A stretch of 64,000 nucleotides of DNA from Streptomyces musisoli (GTDB lineage: Bacteria; Actinomycetota; Actinomycetes; Streptomycetales; Streptomycetaceae), in NCBI RefSeq assembly GCF_016741855.1, contig NZ_JAERRH010000005.1, positions 62,001 through 126,000 on the forward strand. Direction: 5' to 3'. Within the stretch, counting starts at the first letter, position 1. Each line of letters opens with the position of its first letter. The position numbers and the translations under genes were made by a program. Positions 49,967 to 57,955 of the stretch are shown piece by piece. Below the pieces are notes generated by a model. That model was given only the letters and a program-made list of their open reading frames with translations, was not told where the DNA came from and ran no database searches.

Positions 49967-51763
49967 TCACTTGGCGTAGATCGCCTCGATCTCGTCCGCG
50001 TAGTCCTTCGCCACCACGTTCCGCTTGAGCTTCAGCGACGGGGTGAGGTGGCCCGACTCCTCCGTGAACTGGGAGGACAGAATGCGGAACTTCCGCACCG
50101 ATTCCGCCTTCGACACCGCGGCGTTGCCGTCGTCGACGGCCGCCTGGATCGCCATGTGCAGATCCGGGTCGTCACGCAGCGACGCCGCGGTGGAGCCCGC
50201 CGGCTTGCCGTGCTCGGAGGCCCACCGGCCCAGGAACTCCTCGTCGACGGTGACCAGCGCGCCCACGAACGGCCGCCCGTCGCCCACCACCATGCACTCC
50301 GCGACCAGCGCGTGTGCCCGGATCCGGTCCTCGATCACCGCCGGGGCGACGTTCTTGCCGCCCGCCGTGACGATGATCTCCTTCTTCCGGCCGGTGATCC
50401 TCAGGTAGCCGTCCTCGTCGAGGGTGCCGATGTCACCGGTGTGGAACCAGCCGTCGGCCAGCGCCTCGGCGGTCGCGCCCGGGTTGTTCCAGTACTCCCT
50501 GAACAGGTGCTCGCCGTGCAGCAGCACCTCGCCGTCGTCCGCGATCCGCACCACCGAACCGGGCAGCGGCTGCCCGACCGTGCCGATCTTCTGCCGGTCC
50601 CACGGGTTGAACGCGGTCGCCGCACAGGACTCCGTCAGGCCGTAGCCCTCCAGCACCGTGAAGCCGATGCCGCGGAAGAAGTGGCCGAGCCGCTCGCCCA
50701 GCGGGGCACCGCCGGAGATGGCGTACTCGCCGCGGCCGCCTAGGACCGCGCGCAGCTTGCTGTAGACCAGCCTGTCGAAGACCTTGTGCTTGACCTTCAG
50801 ACCGAACGCCGGGCCCGACGGGCTGTCCAGCGCCTTGCTGTAGGCGATCGCCGTGTCCGCCGCCTTGTCGAAGATCCCGCCCTTGCCCTCCGCCTGCGCC
50901 TTGGCGCGCGCCGAGTTGTAGACCTTCTCGAAGACCCGCGGCACACCGAGGATCAGCGTCGGCCGGAACGCGGCCAGTTCGTCCGTCAGGTTCTTGATGT
51001 CCGGGACACAGCCCAGCTTGATCGGCGCCATCATCGGCGCGATCTGCACCAGCCGCCCGAAGACGTGCGCGAGCGGGAGGAACAGCAGCACCGAGCACTC
51101 ACCGGTGCGGAACAGCGGGCGCAGCCGCTCCACGATGTTGCCGCACTCGGCGAAGAAGCTGCGGTGGGTGAGCACACAGCCCTTGGGGCGTCCGGTGGTG
51201 CCGCTCGTGTACACGATGGTCGCCGGATCGTCGGCCTTGGCGAGCGAACTGCGCTCCTCCACCGCCTCGTCCGACACGTCCTGTCCGAGCCGCCCCAGCT
51301 CCGCCACGCCCCCGGCCTCGATCTGCCAGACGTGCTTCAGCGCGGGCAGCGACTCGCGCACCGCCTCCACGGCCGCCGCGTGGGTGTCCAGTTCCACGAC
51401 GCACGCGGTCGCGCCCGAGTCGGACAGGATCCACTGCACCTGCTCCGGCGAGCTGGTCTCGTACACCGGCACGGTGATCGCGCCCGCGCTCCAGATCGCG
51501 AAGTCGAACAGCGTCCACTCGTACCGCGTCCGGGACATCAGGCCCACGCGGTCGCCCGGCTGCACCCCGGAGGCGATGAGCCCCTTGGCGGCGGCGCGGA
51601 CCTCGGCCAGGAACTCCCGGGCTGTCACGTCCTGCCAGGCACCCCCCGACTTGCGGGCGATGACGGCGACGTCGGGGTGCTGCGCGGCGTTTCTGCGGAC
51701 GATGTCGGTCAGGTTGCCGTCCGCAGGGACCTCGTACAAAGCCGGAAGGCTGAACTCGCGCAA
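49967..51763 (-). CDS. Long-chain fatty acid--CoA ligase, FadD15 type
   Basis: The 598-residue AMP-forming ligase activates fatty acids with ATP and CoA. Motifs: ATIVYTSGTTGRPKGCVLTH (P-loop), YGLTESCAATAFNPWD (fatty acyl/adenylate site), DGWFHTGDIGTLDEDGYLRITGRKKEIIVTAGGKNVAP (A8 hinge and family signature) and the C-terminal Lys region LKLKRNVVAKDY. The start is TTG 51763 after GAGGAG. In M. tuberculosis fadD15 (Rv2187) also lies beside pimB' and the SRPBCC/ATPase genes. It is divergent from the phosphoesterase gene. It likely feeds acyl groups to membrane lipids; choice of chain length unknown. Confidence 0.93.
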   Translation of the reverse strand: MREFSLPALYEVPADGNLTDIVRRNAAQHPDVAVIARKSGGAWQDVTAREFLAEVRAAAKGLIASGVQPGDRVGLMSRTRYEWTLFDFAIWSAGAITVPVYETSSPEQVQWILSDSGATACVVELDTHAAAVEAVRESLPALKHVWQIEAGGVAELGRLGQDVSDEAVEERSSLAKADDPATIVYTSGTTGRPKGCVLTHRSFFAECGNIVERLRPLFRTGECSVLLFLPLAHVFGRLVQIAPMMAPIKLGCVPDIKNLTDELAAFRPTLILGVPRVFEKVYNSARAKAQAEGKGGIFDKAADTAIAYSKALDSPSGPAFGLKVKHKVFDRLVYSKLRAVLGGRGEYAISGGAPLGERLGHFFRGIGFTVLEGYGLTESCAATAFNPWDRQKIGTVGQPLPGSVVRIADDGEVLLHGEHLFREYWNNPGATAEALADGWFHTGDIGTLDEDGYLRITGRKKEIIVTAGGKNVAPAVIEDRIRAHALVAECMVVGDGRPFVGALVTVDEEFLGRWASEHGKPAGSTAASLRDDPDLHMAIQAAVDDGNAAVSKAESVRKFRILSSQFTEESGHLTPSLKLKRNVVAKDYADEIEAIYAK

Positions 51764-52059
51764 GACTGCTGCTCCTCATAGGGCGCCGGCGCCACGACGT
51801 TGTGCGATGCGACGGTGCGGTCCAAGGCTCGGGCAAGTGCTCGGGCGTTTCAGTGGTTGAAATCCAGAGCACGACTGGACTGCCCGGACGTTACCCGCCG
51901 GTATGGCGTCTAGGACAGGGGGCCCGGCGAGATGTTCGCTGCGTCACACACGTGGGCTTTCCTTCGCGCACAGTAGTCCACGGCCGAACCGACCGGCCAG
52001 TAACCGCAGGCCCGGCCGGCACTGTTCACCTGGACCGCACACGCCTACGCTTGATCGCC
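51764..52059. other. Divergent spacer between fadD and phosphoesterase genes
   Basis: The 296-bp region must carry two promoters. Toward the phosphoesterase, TACGCT (52046-52051) ends 8 nt before the ATG, compatible with a leaderless or very short leader. No strong inverted repeat or ORF is evident. Confidence 0.4.
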
Positions 52060-52857
52060 ATGGCATCCACACGCTCAGGCAGCCGGCGCACCCGGGTCCA
52101 CGTGGTCAGCGACGTGCACGGCAACGCCCGTGACCTGGCCCGGGCCGGCGAAGGCGCCGACGCGCTGGTCTGCCTGGGCGACCTCGTGCTCTTCCTCGAC
52201 TACGCCGACCACTCGCGCGGGATCTTCCCGGACCTCTTCGGCAAGGAGAACGCCGACCGCCTCGTCGAGCTGCGCACCGCCCGCCGGTTCGTCGAGGCCC
52301 GCGAGTTCGGCGCCCGGCTGTGGTCCGGGATCGGCATCGACCGGGCCGCGGCCATCGAGAAGGCGGTGCGCAAGCAGTACGCCGAGCTGTTCGCCGTGTT
52401 CCCCACCCCGACGTACGCCACCTACGGCAACGTCGACATGCCGGCGCTGTGGCCGGAGTACGCCCACTCCGGCACCACGGTCCTCGACGGCCAGCGGGTG
52501 GAGATCGGCGGGTGGACCTTCGGCTTCGTCGGCGGCGGCCTGCGCACCCCGATGCGCACGCCGTACGAGATCGGCGACGAGGAGTACGCGGCGAAGATCG
52601 AGGCCGTCGGCGAGGTCGACGTGCTGTGCACCCACATCCCGCCGGAAGTTCCCGAACTGGTCTACGACACCGTGGCCCGCCGTTTCGAGCGGGGCAGCCG
52701 GGCCCTGCTGGACGCCATCCGCCGCACCCGGCCGCGCTACGCGCTGTTCGGACACGTGCACCAGCCGCTGGCGCGCCGGATGCGGATCGGCGTCACCGAG
52801 TGTGTGAACGTGGGGCACTTCGCCGGCACCGGCACCCCCTGGGCGCTCGAATGGTGA
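52060..52857 (+). CDS. Calcineurin-like metallophosphoesterase
   Basis: The 265-residue enzyme has the binuclear metal motifs in order: VVSDVHGN (D-x-H), LVCLGDLVLFLDY (GD), YATYGNVDMPA (GN-x-D), LCTHIPPEVP (H) and ALFGHVHQPLARR (GHxH). The substrate may be a nucleotide, phospholipid or phosphoprotein; the sequence does not say. It lies between fadD and the SRPBCC gene in the lipid-related part of the locus. No signal peptide, so it acts in the cytoplasm. Confidence 0.92.
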   Translation: MASTRSGSRRTRVHVVSDVHGNARDLARAGEGADALVCLGDLVLFLDYADHSRGIFPDLFGKENADRLVELRTARRFVEAREFGARLWSGIGIDRAAAIEKAVRKQYAELFAVFPTPTYATYGNVDMPALWPEYAHSGTTVLDGQRVEIGGWTFGFVGGGLRTPMRTPYEIGDEEYAAKIEAVGEVDVLCTHIPPEVPELVYDTVARRFERGSRALLDAIRRTRPRYALFGHVHQPLARRMRIGVTECVNVGHFAGTGTPWALEW

Positions 52858-52978
52858 GGCCCCGGAGACGGGGTGAAGTCGGCAGGTCGGCGGCGCGGTA
52901 GCCTTCACGCTGCACACACGTGCGCAGCCCGGCGCACACAGTCCTCTCAACACGGCCGCATCCGGAGGAGCCACGGCG

Positions 52979-53422
52979 ATGGCGGAACACACCAGTTCGA
53001 GCATCACGATCGAGGCGGCTCCGGCCGACGTCATGGCGGTGATCGCCGACTTCGGGCGCTACCCGGACTGGACCGGCGAGGTGAAGGAGGCGGAGGTCCT
53101 CGCCACCGACGAGCAGGGCCGCGCCGAGCAGGTCCGCCTCGTCATGGACGCCGGCGCCATCAAGGACGACCAGACCCTCGCCTACACCTGGACCGGCGGG
53201 CACGAGGTCTCCTGGACCCTGGTGAAGTCCCAGATGCTCCGCTCCCTCGACGGCTCCTACCTCCTCGAGCCGGCCGGCCAGGGCGCGACGGAGGTCACCT
53301 ACTCCCTCACGGTCGACGTCAAGATCCCCATGCTCGGCATGATCAAGCGCAAGGCGGAGAAGGTCATCATCGACCGTGCGCTGGCGGGTCTGAAGAAGAG
53401 GGTCGAGTCGGGGGATAAGTAG
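52979..53422 (+). CDS. SRPBCC/polyketide cyclase-like lipid-binding fold protein
   Basis: The protein (147 aa) has the START-like fold signature SITIEAAPADVMAVIADFGRYPDWTGEVKEAEVLATDEQGR, then VSWTLVKSQMLRSLDGSYLLEPAGQGATEVTYSLTVDVKIPMLGMIKRKAEKVI. The fold has a deep hydrophobic pocket for lipids or aromatic ligands. M. tuberculosis Rv2185c is the positional and family match. A CGGAGGAG site precedes the ATG. It ends 44 bp before the ArsA-like ATPase, so the two genes are likely linked in function. Confidence 0.9.
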   Translation: MAEHTSSSITIEAAPADVMAVIADFGRYPDWTGEVKEAEVLATDEQGRAEQVRLVMDAGAIKDDQTLAYTWTGGHEVSWTLVKSQMLRSLDGSYLLEPAGQGATEVTYSLTVDVKIPMLGMIKRKAEKVIIDRALAGLKKRVESGDK

Positions 53423-53466
53423 GCACCCCCGATCCCCTCCCGCGCACGACGGTAGCGTTCACCGTC

Positions 53467-54639
53467 ATGCGCACCATCCTGATCACGGGCCCGGGCGGCA
53501 GCGGGCGTACCACCATCGCCGCCGCCACCGCACTGCGCGCCGCGGCCGACGGCACCCGCACGCTCCTCCTCGGCGCCGACCGCACCGACACCCCGGGCGT
53601 GGCACTGGGCACCGGAACAGGACCGGCCCCCACCGAGGCCGCCCCGTGCCTCACCGTCTGGCGGCCCGACGCCACGGAACGGTTCCGGCAGGACCTCACC
53701 GCCTTCCAGGACCGCGCCGCGAACGTGCTCGACCTCCTCGGCGCCGCCCGGCTGGACGCCGAGGAGGTCACCCCGCTGCCCGGCGCCGAGGAACTCTCCT
53801 TCCTGCGCGCGCTGCGGGACGCGGCCCTCTCCGACCGGTACGACCTGCTCGTCGTCGACCTCCCGCCGCTCCCGGCGGCCCTCGCCCTGCTCGGCCTGCC
53901 CGAGGAACTGCGCCGCTACCTGCGCCGCCTGCTGCCGCCCGAACGGCAGGCCGCCCGCGCCCTGCGCCCGGTCCTCGGCCGGCTGGCCGGCGTCCCCATG
54001 CCCGCCGACTGGCTGTACGAGACGGCGGCCCGCTGGGACGTCGAACTGGCCGCGGTGGAGGCCGTCCTCACCGACCGGAACACCGCCGTGCGCCTGGTGG
54101 CCGAGCCCGGCCCGGCCGGCGCCGACGCCGTCCGCGCCGCCACCCTCGGCCTCGCCCTGCGCGGCCTGCGCACCGAGGCCCTGATCGCCAACCGGGCCCT
54201 GCCCGAGGCCGCCCCCGACAGCTGGCTCGCGGGGCTCCTCGCCCAGCAGCGCAAGACGCTCGCCGACTGGCGGGAGTCGTACGACGTCCATCCCGTGCCG
54301 CACCTCGGCCGCGACCCGCACGGCCCGGACGACCTCACCGCCCTCGCCGTGCCCGCCGTCAACCCGGTGGCCGACCCGGTCGAGTGGCCCGTCACCGACC
54401 GCATCGCCGAGGACGGGGTGCTGGTCTGGCACCTCCCGCTGCCCGGTGCCGTACGGGACGAGCTGGACCTCGTCCGGCGCGGCGACGAGCTGCTGATCAC
54501 CGCCGGAACCTTCCGCCGGATCGTTCCTCTGCCCTCCGCCCTGCGCCGCTGCACCGTCGCCGGCGCCGGGCTCCGGGACGGTGAACTGCGCATCCGGTTC
54601 GCCCCGGACCCGGGCCTGTGGCCCGGCGCCGGACGGTGA
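53467..54639 (+). CDS. ArsA/GET3-like ATPase homologue with degenerate P-loop
   Basis: The protein (390 aa) starts MRTILITGPGGSGRTTIAAATALRAAADG, the place of the deviant Walker A motif of ArsA/GET3 ATPases (KGGVGKTT). Both lysines are replaced (Pro and Arg). The switch region YDLLVVDLPPLPAAL and the later RGLRTEALIANRALPEAA and MEGxxD-like VPHLGRDPHGPDDL fit the same fold. The C-terminus has an added beta domain (GDELLITAGTFRRIVPLPSAL), as in actinobacterial ArsA-like proteins. It may bind rather than hydrolyse nucleotide. TAGCGT ends 8 nt before the ATG. The SRPBCC partner precedes it, as Rv2185c-Rv2184c in M. tuberculosis. Confidence 0.83.
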   Translation: MRTILITGPGGSGRTTIAAATALRAAADGTRTLLLGADRTDTPGVALGTGTGPAPTEAAPCLTVWRPDATERFRQDLTAFQDRAANVLDLLGAARLDAEEVTPLPGAEELSFLRALRDAALSDRYDLLVVDLPPLPAALALLGLPEELRRYLRRLLPPERQAARALRPVLGRLAGVPMPADWLYETAARWDVELAAVEAVLTDRNTAVRLVAEPGPAGADAVRAATLGLALRGLRTEALIANRALPEAAPDSWLAGLLAQQRKTLADWRESYDVHPVPHLGRDPHGPDDLTALAVPAVNPVADPVEWPVTDRIAEDGVLVWHLPLPGAVRDELDLVRRGDELLITAGTFRRIVPLPSALRRCTVAGAGLRDGELRIRFAPDPGLWPGAGR

Positions 54640-54696
54640 ACGGGACACGTCCGTTCGGGTACCGTCGTAAAGGCGAACCGTAGTCAGGAGTCCGCC

Positions 54697-55176
54697 ATGA
54701 GCGAAGAGCGCCCCGCACCCGAACCCGAAGAGGGGCGGGCGGCCGACGCCGACGCCTGGGCCACGGCCTGCGCCGAGGACCTCGCCGCCGAGAAGGCCCG
54801 CCGCCACACCGAGTACGGACCGCCGCCGGGATCGGCCGCCGAGGAACTGAAGAAGCTCGTGGACTCGGTGGCCGACAAGCTGTCCGGCCTCCGGTCACCG
54901 CTCCTCGGGGGCCTCGCCGGACCCGCCGCCCAGCAGGTGGTGCGACAGGTCGTCCAGCAGGCGAAGGCCGCCGTGGAGCCCGTCATAGACCGCAACCCGG
55001 ACGTCTTCGACCATCTGGCCGCGGCCGGCGGCGAACTGCTCGCCGCCTACCGCTCCGCCGTCCAGGGCCAGGAGCAGCGCTGGACCGCGCGTACGGCCGA
55101 CCCGGCGGCCGACCGGCCGGACCGTCGCGACCGGGGTGAGGGCACCGGCCCGGGGGAACGCATCGACCTGGACTGA
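54697..55176 (+). CDS. DUF5304 protein upstream of glkA (SCO2127-like)
   Basis: The 159-residue acidic protein has a Glu/Ala-rich N-terminus and a central helical part (AEELKKLVDSVADKLSGL and QQVVRQVVQQAKAAVEPVIDRNPDVFDHLAAAGGELLAAYRSAV). A charged tail follows (DRPDRRDRGEGTGPGERIDLD). It has no catalytic motif. It corresponds to the gene before glkA in S. coelicolor (SCO2127), reported to influence glucose kinase activity and carbon catabolite repression. The ribosome site is AGGAG. glkA follows after 67 bp on the same strand. Confidence 0.85.
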   Translation: MSEERPAPEPEEGRAADADAWATACAEDLAAEKARRHTEYGPPPGSAAEELKKLVDSVADKLSGLRSPLLGGLAGPAAQQVVRQVVQQAKAAVEPVIDRNPDVFDHLAAAGGELLAAYRSAVQGQEQRWTARTADPAADRPDRRDRGEGTGPGERIDLD

Positions 55177-55243
55177 AGCCCTCCCGCGGCGGGGCCTCGG
55201 GTACGGTTGGCCGTAGCGGGGCTCGACCGAAACTGAGGGATTC

Positions 55244-56197
55244 ATGGGACTCACCATCGGCGTCGACATCGGCGGCACGAAGATCGCGGCCGGCGTGGTC
55301 GACGAGGAAGGCAACATCCTCTCGACCTTCAAGGTGCCGACCCCCACCACGCCCGAGGCCATCGTGGACGCCATCGCCTCGGCGGTGGAGGGCGCGCGTG
55401 CCGGGCACGAGATCGTCGGCGTGGGCATCGGCGCGGCCGGTTACGTCAACCGGCAGCGCTCCACGGTGTACTTCGCGCCGAACATCGACTGGCGCAACGA
55501 GCCGCTCAAGGAGAAGGTCGAGGCCCGTACCGGCCTCCCGGTCGTGGTCGAGAACGACGCCAACGCCGCCGCCTGGGGCGAGTACAGGTTCGGCGCCGGC
55601 AAGGGCCACCGCAACGTCATCTGCATCACGCTCGGCACCGGTCTCGGCGGCGGCATCATCATCGGCAACAAGCTGCGCCGCGGCCACTTCGGCGTGGCCG
55701 CCGAGTTCGGCCACATCCGGATGGTCCCGGACGGCCTGCTGTGCGGCTGCGGCTCGCAGGGCTGCTGGGAGCAGTACGCCTCCGGCCGCGCCCTCGTCCG
55801 CTACGCCAAGCAGCGCGCCAACGCCACCCCCGAGCGCGCCGAGGTCCTGCTGGCGCTGGGCGACGGCACCCCCGACGGCATCGAGGGCAAGCACATCTCC
55901 ATGGCCGCCCGCCAGGGCTGCCCGGTCGCCGTCGACTCCTACCGTGAGCTGGCCCGCTGGGCCGGAGCGGGCCTGGCCGACCTGGCCTCCCTCTTCGACC
56001 CGTCCGCGTTCATCGTCGGCGGCGGCCTCTCCGACGAGGGGGACCTGGTCCTCGACCCGATCCGCAAGTCGTACAAGCGCTGGCTGGTGGGCGGCAACTG
56101 GCGCCCGGTGGCCGACGTGATCGCGGCCCAGCTCGGCAACAAGGCGGGCATGGTGGGCGCGGCGGACCTGGCCCGGGAGCCGGACCCGATCATGTGA
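55244..56197 (+). CDS. glkA: ROK family glucokinase
   Basis: GlkA phosphorylates glucose with ATP and is needed for glucose repression in Streptomyces. The 317-residue protein has the phosphate motif TIGVDIGGTKIAAGVVDEEGN, the catalytic Asp in VVENDANAAAWGEY, LGTGLGGGIIIGNKLRRGHFGVAAEFGHIRM and the ROK zinc site CGCGSQGCWEQYASG. There is no N-terminal helix-turn-helix, so it is a kinase and not a ROK repressor. Context (DUF5304 gene upstream, lipase and acyltransferase downstream) matches S. coelicolor SCO2126. Confidence 0.97.
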   Translation: MGLTIGVDIGGTKIAAGVVDEEGNILSTFKVPTPTTPEAIVDAIASAVEGARAGHEIVGVGIGAAGYVNRQRSTVYFAPNIDWRNEPLKEKVEARTGLPVVVENDANAAAWGEYRFGAGKGHRNVICITLGTGLGGGIIIGNKLRRGHFGVAAEFGHIRMVPDGLLCGCGSQGCWEQYASGRALVRYAKQRANATPERAEVLLALGDGTPDGIEGKHISMAARQGCPVAVDSYRELARWAGAGLADLASLFDPSAFIVGGGLSDEGDLVLDPIRKSYKRWLVGGNWRPVADVIAAQLGNKAGMVGAADLAREPDPIM

Positions 56198-56226
56198 CGC
56201 CCACTTCGTGAGTACACCCGCGCGGC

Positions 56227-56296
56227 CTCGGGGCGCGGGGAGCCACGCGACCGGCCGCGACGCACCGGCGGCCGCGCACGCTCCCCGCGCCCCGAG
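56227..56296 (+). terminator. Long inverted repeat after glkA
   Basis: CTCGGGGCGCGGGGAGC (56227-56243) and GCTCCCCGCGCCCCGAG (56280-56296) are perfect 17-bp arms around a 36-nt GC-rich loop with its own partial symmetry (CCGGCCGCG, CGGCGGCCGCG). It resembles the repeat at 26894-26959. Probable terminator from a dispersed repeat family. Confidence 0.7.
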
Positions 56297-56319
56297 CCGT
56301 TGGGCGTACATTGATCCAC

Positions 56320-57066
56320 ATGGCGTTGCTCCCCAACTCCACGACGCAGCCCGACGGTTCGGCCCTCATCCGCGTCCTGAGCTACAACATCCGCTCGATG
56401 CGGGACGACACCGGCGCCCTCGCCCGGGTCATCACCGCCTGCGCACCCGACCTCGTCCTGGTCCAGGAGGCCCCCCGCTTCTTCCGCTGGCGCAAGAAGC
56501 TCGCCCGGCTCGCCGCCGCCTCCGGCCAGGTCGTCCTCACCGGGGGCGCCACGGCGGCGGGACCGGCGATCCTGTGCAGTCTCCGCGCCACCGTCGAGCG
56601 CACGGAGGACGTCCTCCTCCCGCTCACCCCCGGCCTGCACCGCCGCGGCTTCGCCACGGCCGTGGTCCGTTTCGGCGGTGCCCGCCTCGGTGTGCTCAGC
56701 TGTCACCTCAGCCTCCGGCAGGACGAGCGCCACGAGCAGGGCGCCCTGCTCCTCGACCGCCTCGCCGGGCTCGGCGTGGAACACGCCGTCGCGGGCGGAG
56801 ATCTCAACGAACGCCCCGACGGCCGCACCTTCCGCCGCCTCGCGGCCGATCTCCAGGACTGCCGTACGGCCGCGCCCTGGGGCGGCGAGTACACCTCCAC
56901 CCCCGCCGACCCCCACCAGCGCATCGACGCGATCTTCGCCACCAAGGGCGTCGAGGTGCTCGGCTGCGGCGTCCCGGCGGACCTGCCGGGCGTCACCCGG
57001 GCCGATCTGACCGCGGCCACGGACCATCTCCCGGTACTGGCCGCCCTGAGGATCCCGGCCGCCTGA
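56320..57066 (+). CDS. Endonuclease/exonuclease/phosphatase-fold protein
   Basis: The 248-residue protein has the EEP core: IRVLSYNIRSMRDD (Asn), PDLVLVQEAPRFFRWRKKL (metal Glu), RLGVLSCHLSLRQDERHEQ, HAVAGGDLNERPDGRTF (GDLN) and ADPHQRIDAIFATKG with final TAATDHLPVLAAL (DH). Such enzymes cut phosphodiesters in DNA, RNA or sphingomyelin-like lipids; the substrate is not evident. TACATT ends 7 nt before ATG 56320 and there is no ribosome site, so it appears leaderless; TTG 56311 is the alternative start. No signal peptide. Confidence 0.9.
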   Translation: MALLPNSTTQPDGSALIRVLSYNIRSMRDDTGALARVITACAPDLVLVQEAPRFFRWRKKLARLAAASGQVVLTGGATAAGPAILCSLRATVERTEDVLLPLTPGLHRRGFATAVVRFGGARLGVLSCHLSLRQDERHEQGALLLDRLAGLGVEHAVAGGDLNERPDGRTFRRLAADLQDCRTAAPWGGEYTSTPADPHQRIDAIFATKGVEVLGCGVPADLPGVTRADLTAATDHLPVLAALRIPAA

Positions 57067-57084
57067 ACGACCGCCCGGTCCCCT

Positions 57085-57235
57085 CACGGCCGGCACCGGC
57101 CGGCGCGGAGGCATCGGGTACGCGCCGCGTGGTCCTCTCACGGGCGGCACCGGCCGGCGCGGAGGCATCGGTACGCGCCGCGTGCTCCCTCACGGGCGGC
57201 ACCGGCCGGCGTCGGAGGCACCGGGCGCGCGGCCG
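57085..57235. repeat. 52-54-bp tandem repeat, three units
   Basis: CACGGGCGGCACCGGCCGGC followed by GCGGAGGCATCGG and CGCGCCGCGTG starts at 57085, 57139 and 57191. The array lies between the convergent endonuclease-fold and membrane-protein genes. Confidence 0.8.
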
Positions 57236-57250
57236 AGGCCCCCCGCGGGG

Positions 57251-57955
57251 TCAGACCACCGCGCCGCGCCCGGGGTCGTCGTCCCCGTCGTCGTCCGTCC
57301 GCATCCGCGTCACCAGCGTGACGAAGCCGCCGAGGAAGCCGCCGATGCCGGCGGTCGCCAGCCACCAGGTCATCTCCCAGCCGAGTATCACCGCGAGCAG
57401 GAGCAGGACGGGACCGCCGACCACCCCGAGCCAGGCGAACCTGGCGGTCGTGTCCGCGGTCGGCAGCGGCGGCGGCTCCGGCGGGACGAAGTGGCCCTCG
57501 TCGTCCTCGTCGAAGTCGTCGTCGGAGGGCTCGGGCACCGTGTAGTCGCGCGGGCCGACGCCCGGCGCGAAGGACACCGAGCCGCCCAGCGGACGGGCGG
57601 ACCCGCGGCCCGCGGAGTCGTCCGTGTCGCGCCGGGGCTCGCCCTCCGGATCCCTCACCTGGTCTTTCGCCCGGTCCTTCACCTGGTCCTTCACCTGGTC
57701 CTTCGCCAGGTCCTGCACGGCGTCCGTCGCCTGGTCCGGCTCCGGCAGCGCGAGATCCTCCACCGTCCGCGCGAGATCCTCCACCGCCCGGAAGGGCCGG
57801 GAGCCCGGCGGGTCCGGCGGTTCCTCGCCGTACCCGGCGACGATGGCCCGCCAGGCGGCGTCCTCGTCGAACGGCACCTCCTGCTTGTCCGGCTCGCTTC
57901 CCTCGCGGTCCTCACGGCCCCCGCGGTCCTCACGGTCGGAGTCGTGCTCAGCCAA
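57251..57955 (-). CDS. Hypothetical acidic protein with two C-terminal membrane helices
   Basis: The 234-residue protein has a long charged cytoplasmic region (EHDSDREDRGGREDREGSEP). It contains a repeated KDQV segment (DLAKDQVKDQVKDRAKDQVRD) encoded by 12-bp DNA repeats at 57657-57715. An acidic stretch follows (EPSDDDFDEDDEGHF), then two helices (FAWLGVVGGPVLLLLAVILGW and WWLATAGIGGFLGGFVTLVTRM). TTG 57955 is chosen because it follows GAAGGGA and overlaps the hydrolase stop by 8 nt. I do not recognise the family; co-translation with the lipase-like gene suggests a membrane task. Confidence 0.75.
   Translation of the reverse strand: MAEHDSDREDRGGREDREGSEPDKQEVPFDEDAAWRAIVAGYGEEPPDPPGSRPFRAVEDLARTVEDLALPEPDQATDAVQDLAKDQVKDQVKDRAKDQVRDPEGEPRRDTDDSAGRGSARPLGGSVSFAPGVGPRDYTVPEPSDDDFDEDDEGHFVPPEPPPLPTADTTARFAWLGVVGGPVLLLLAVILGWEMTWWLATAGIGGFLGGFVTLVTRMRTDDDGDDDPGRGAVV

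Noticed and set aside
55244..56197. ROK protein as a transcriptional repressor
   Set aside because: There is no N-terminal helix-turn-helix, and the catalytic Asp and zinc motif of glucokinases are intact.
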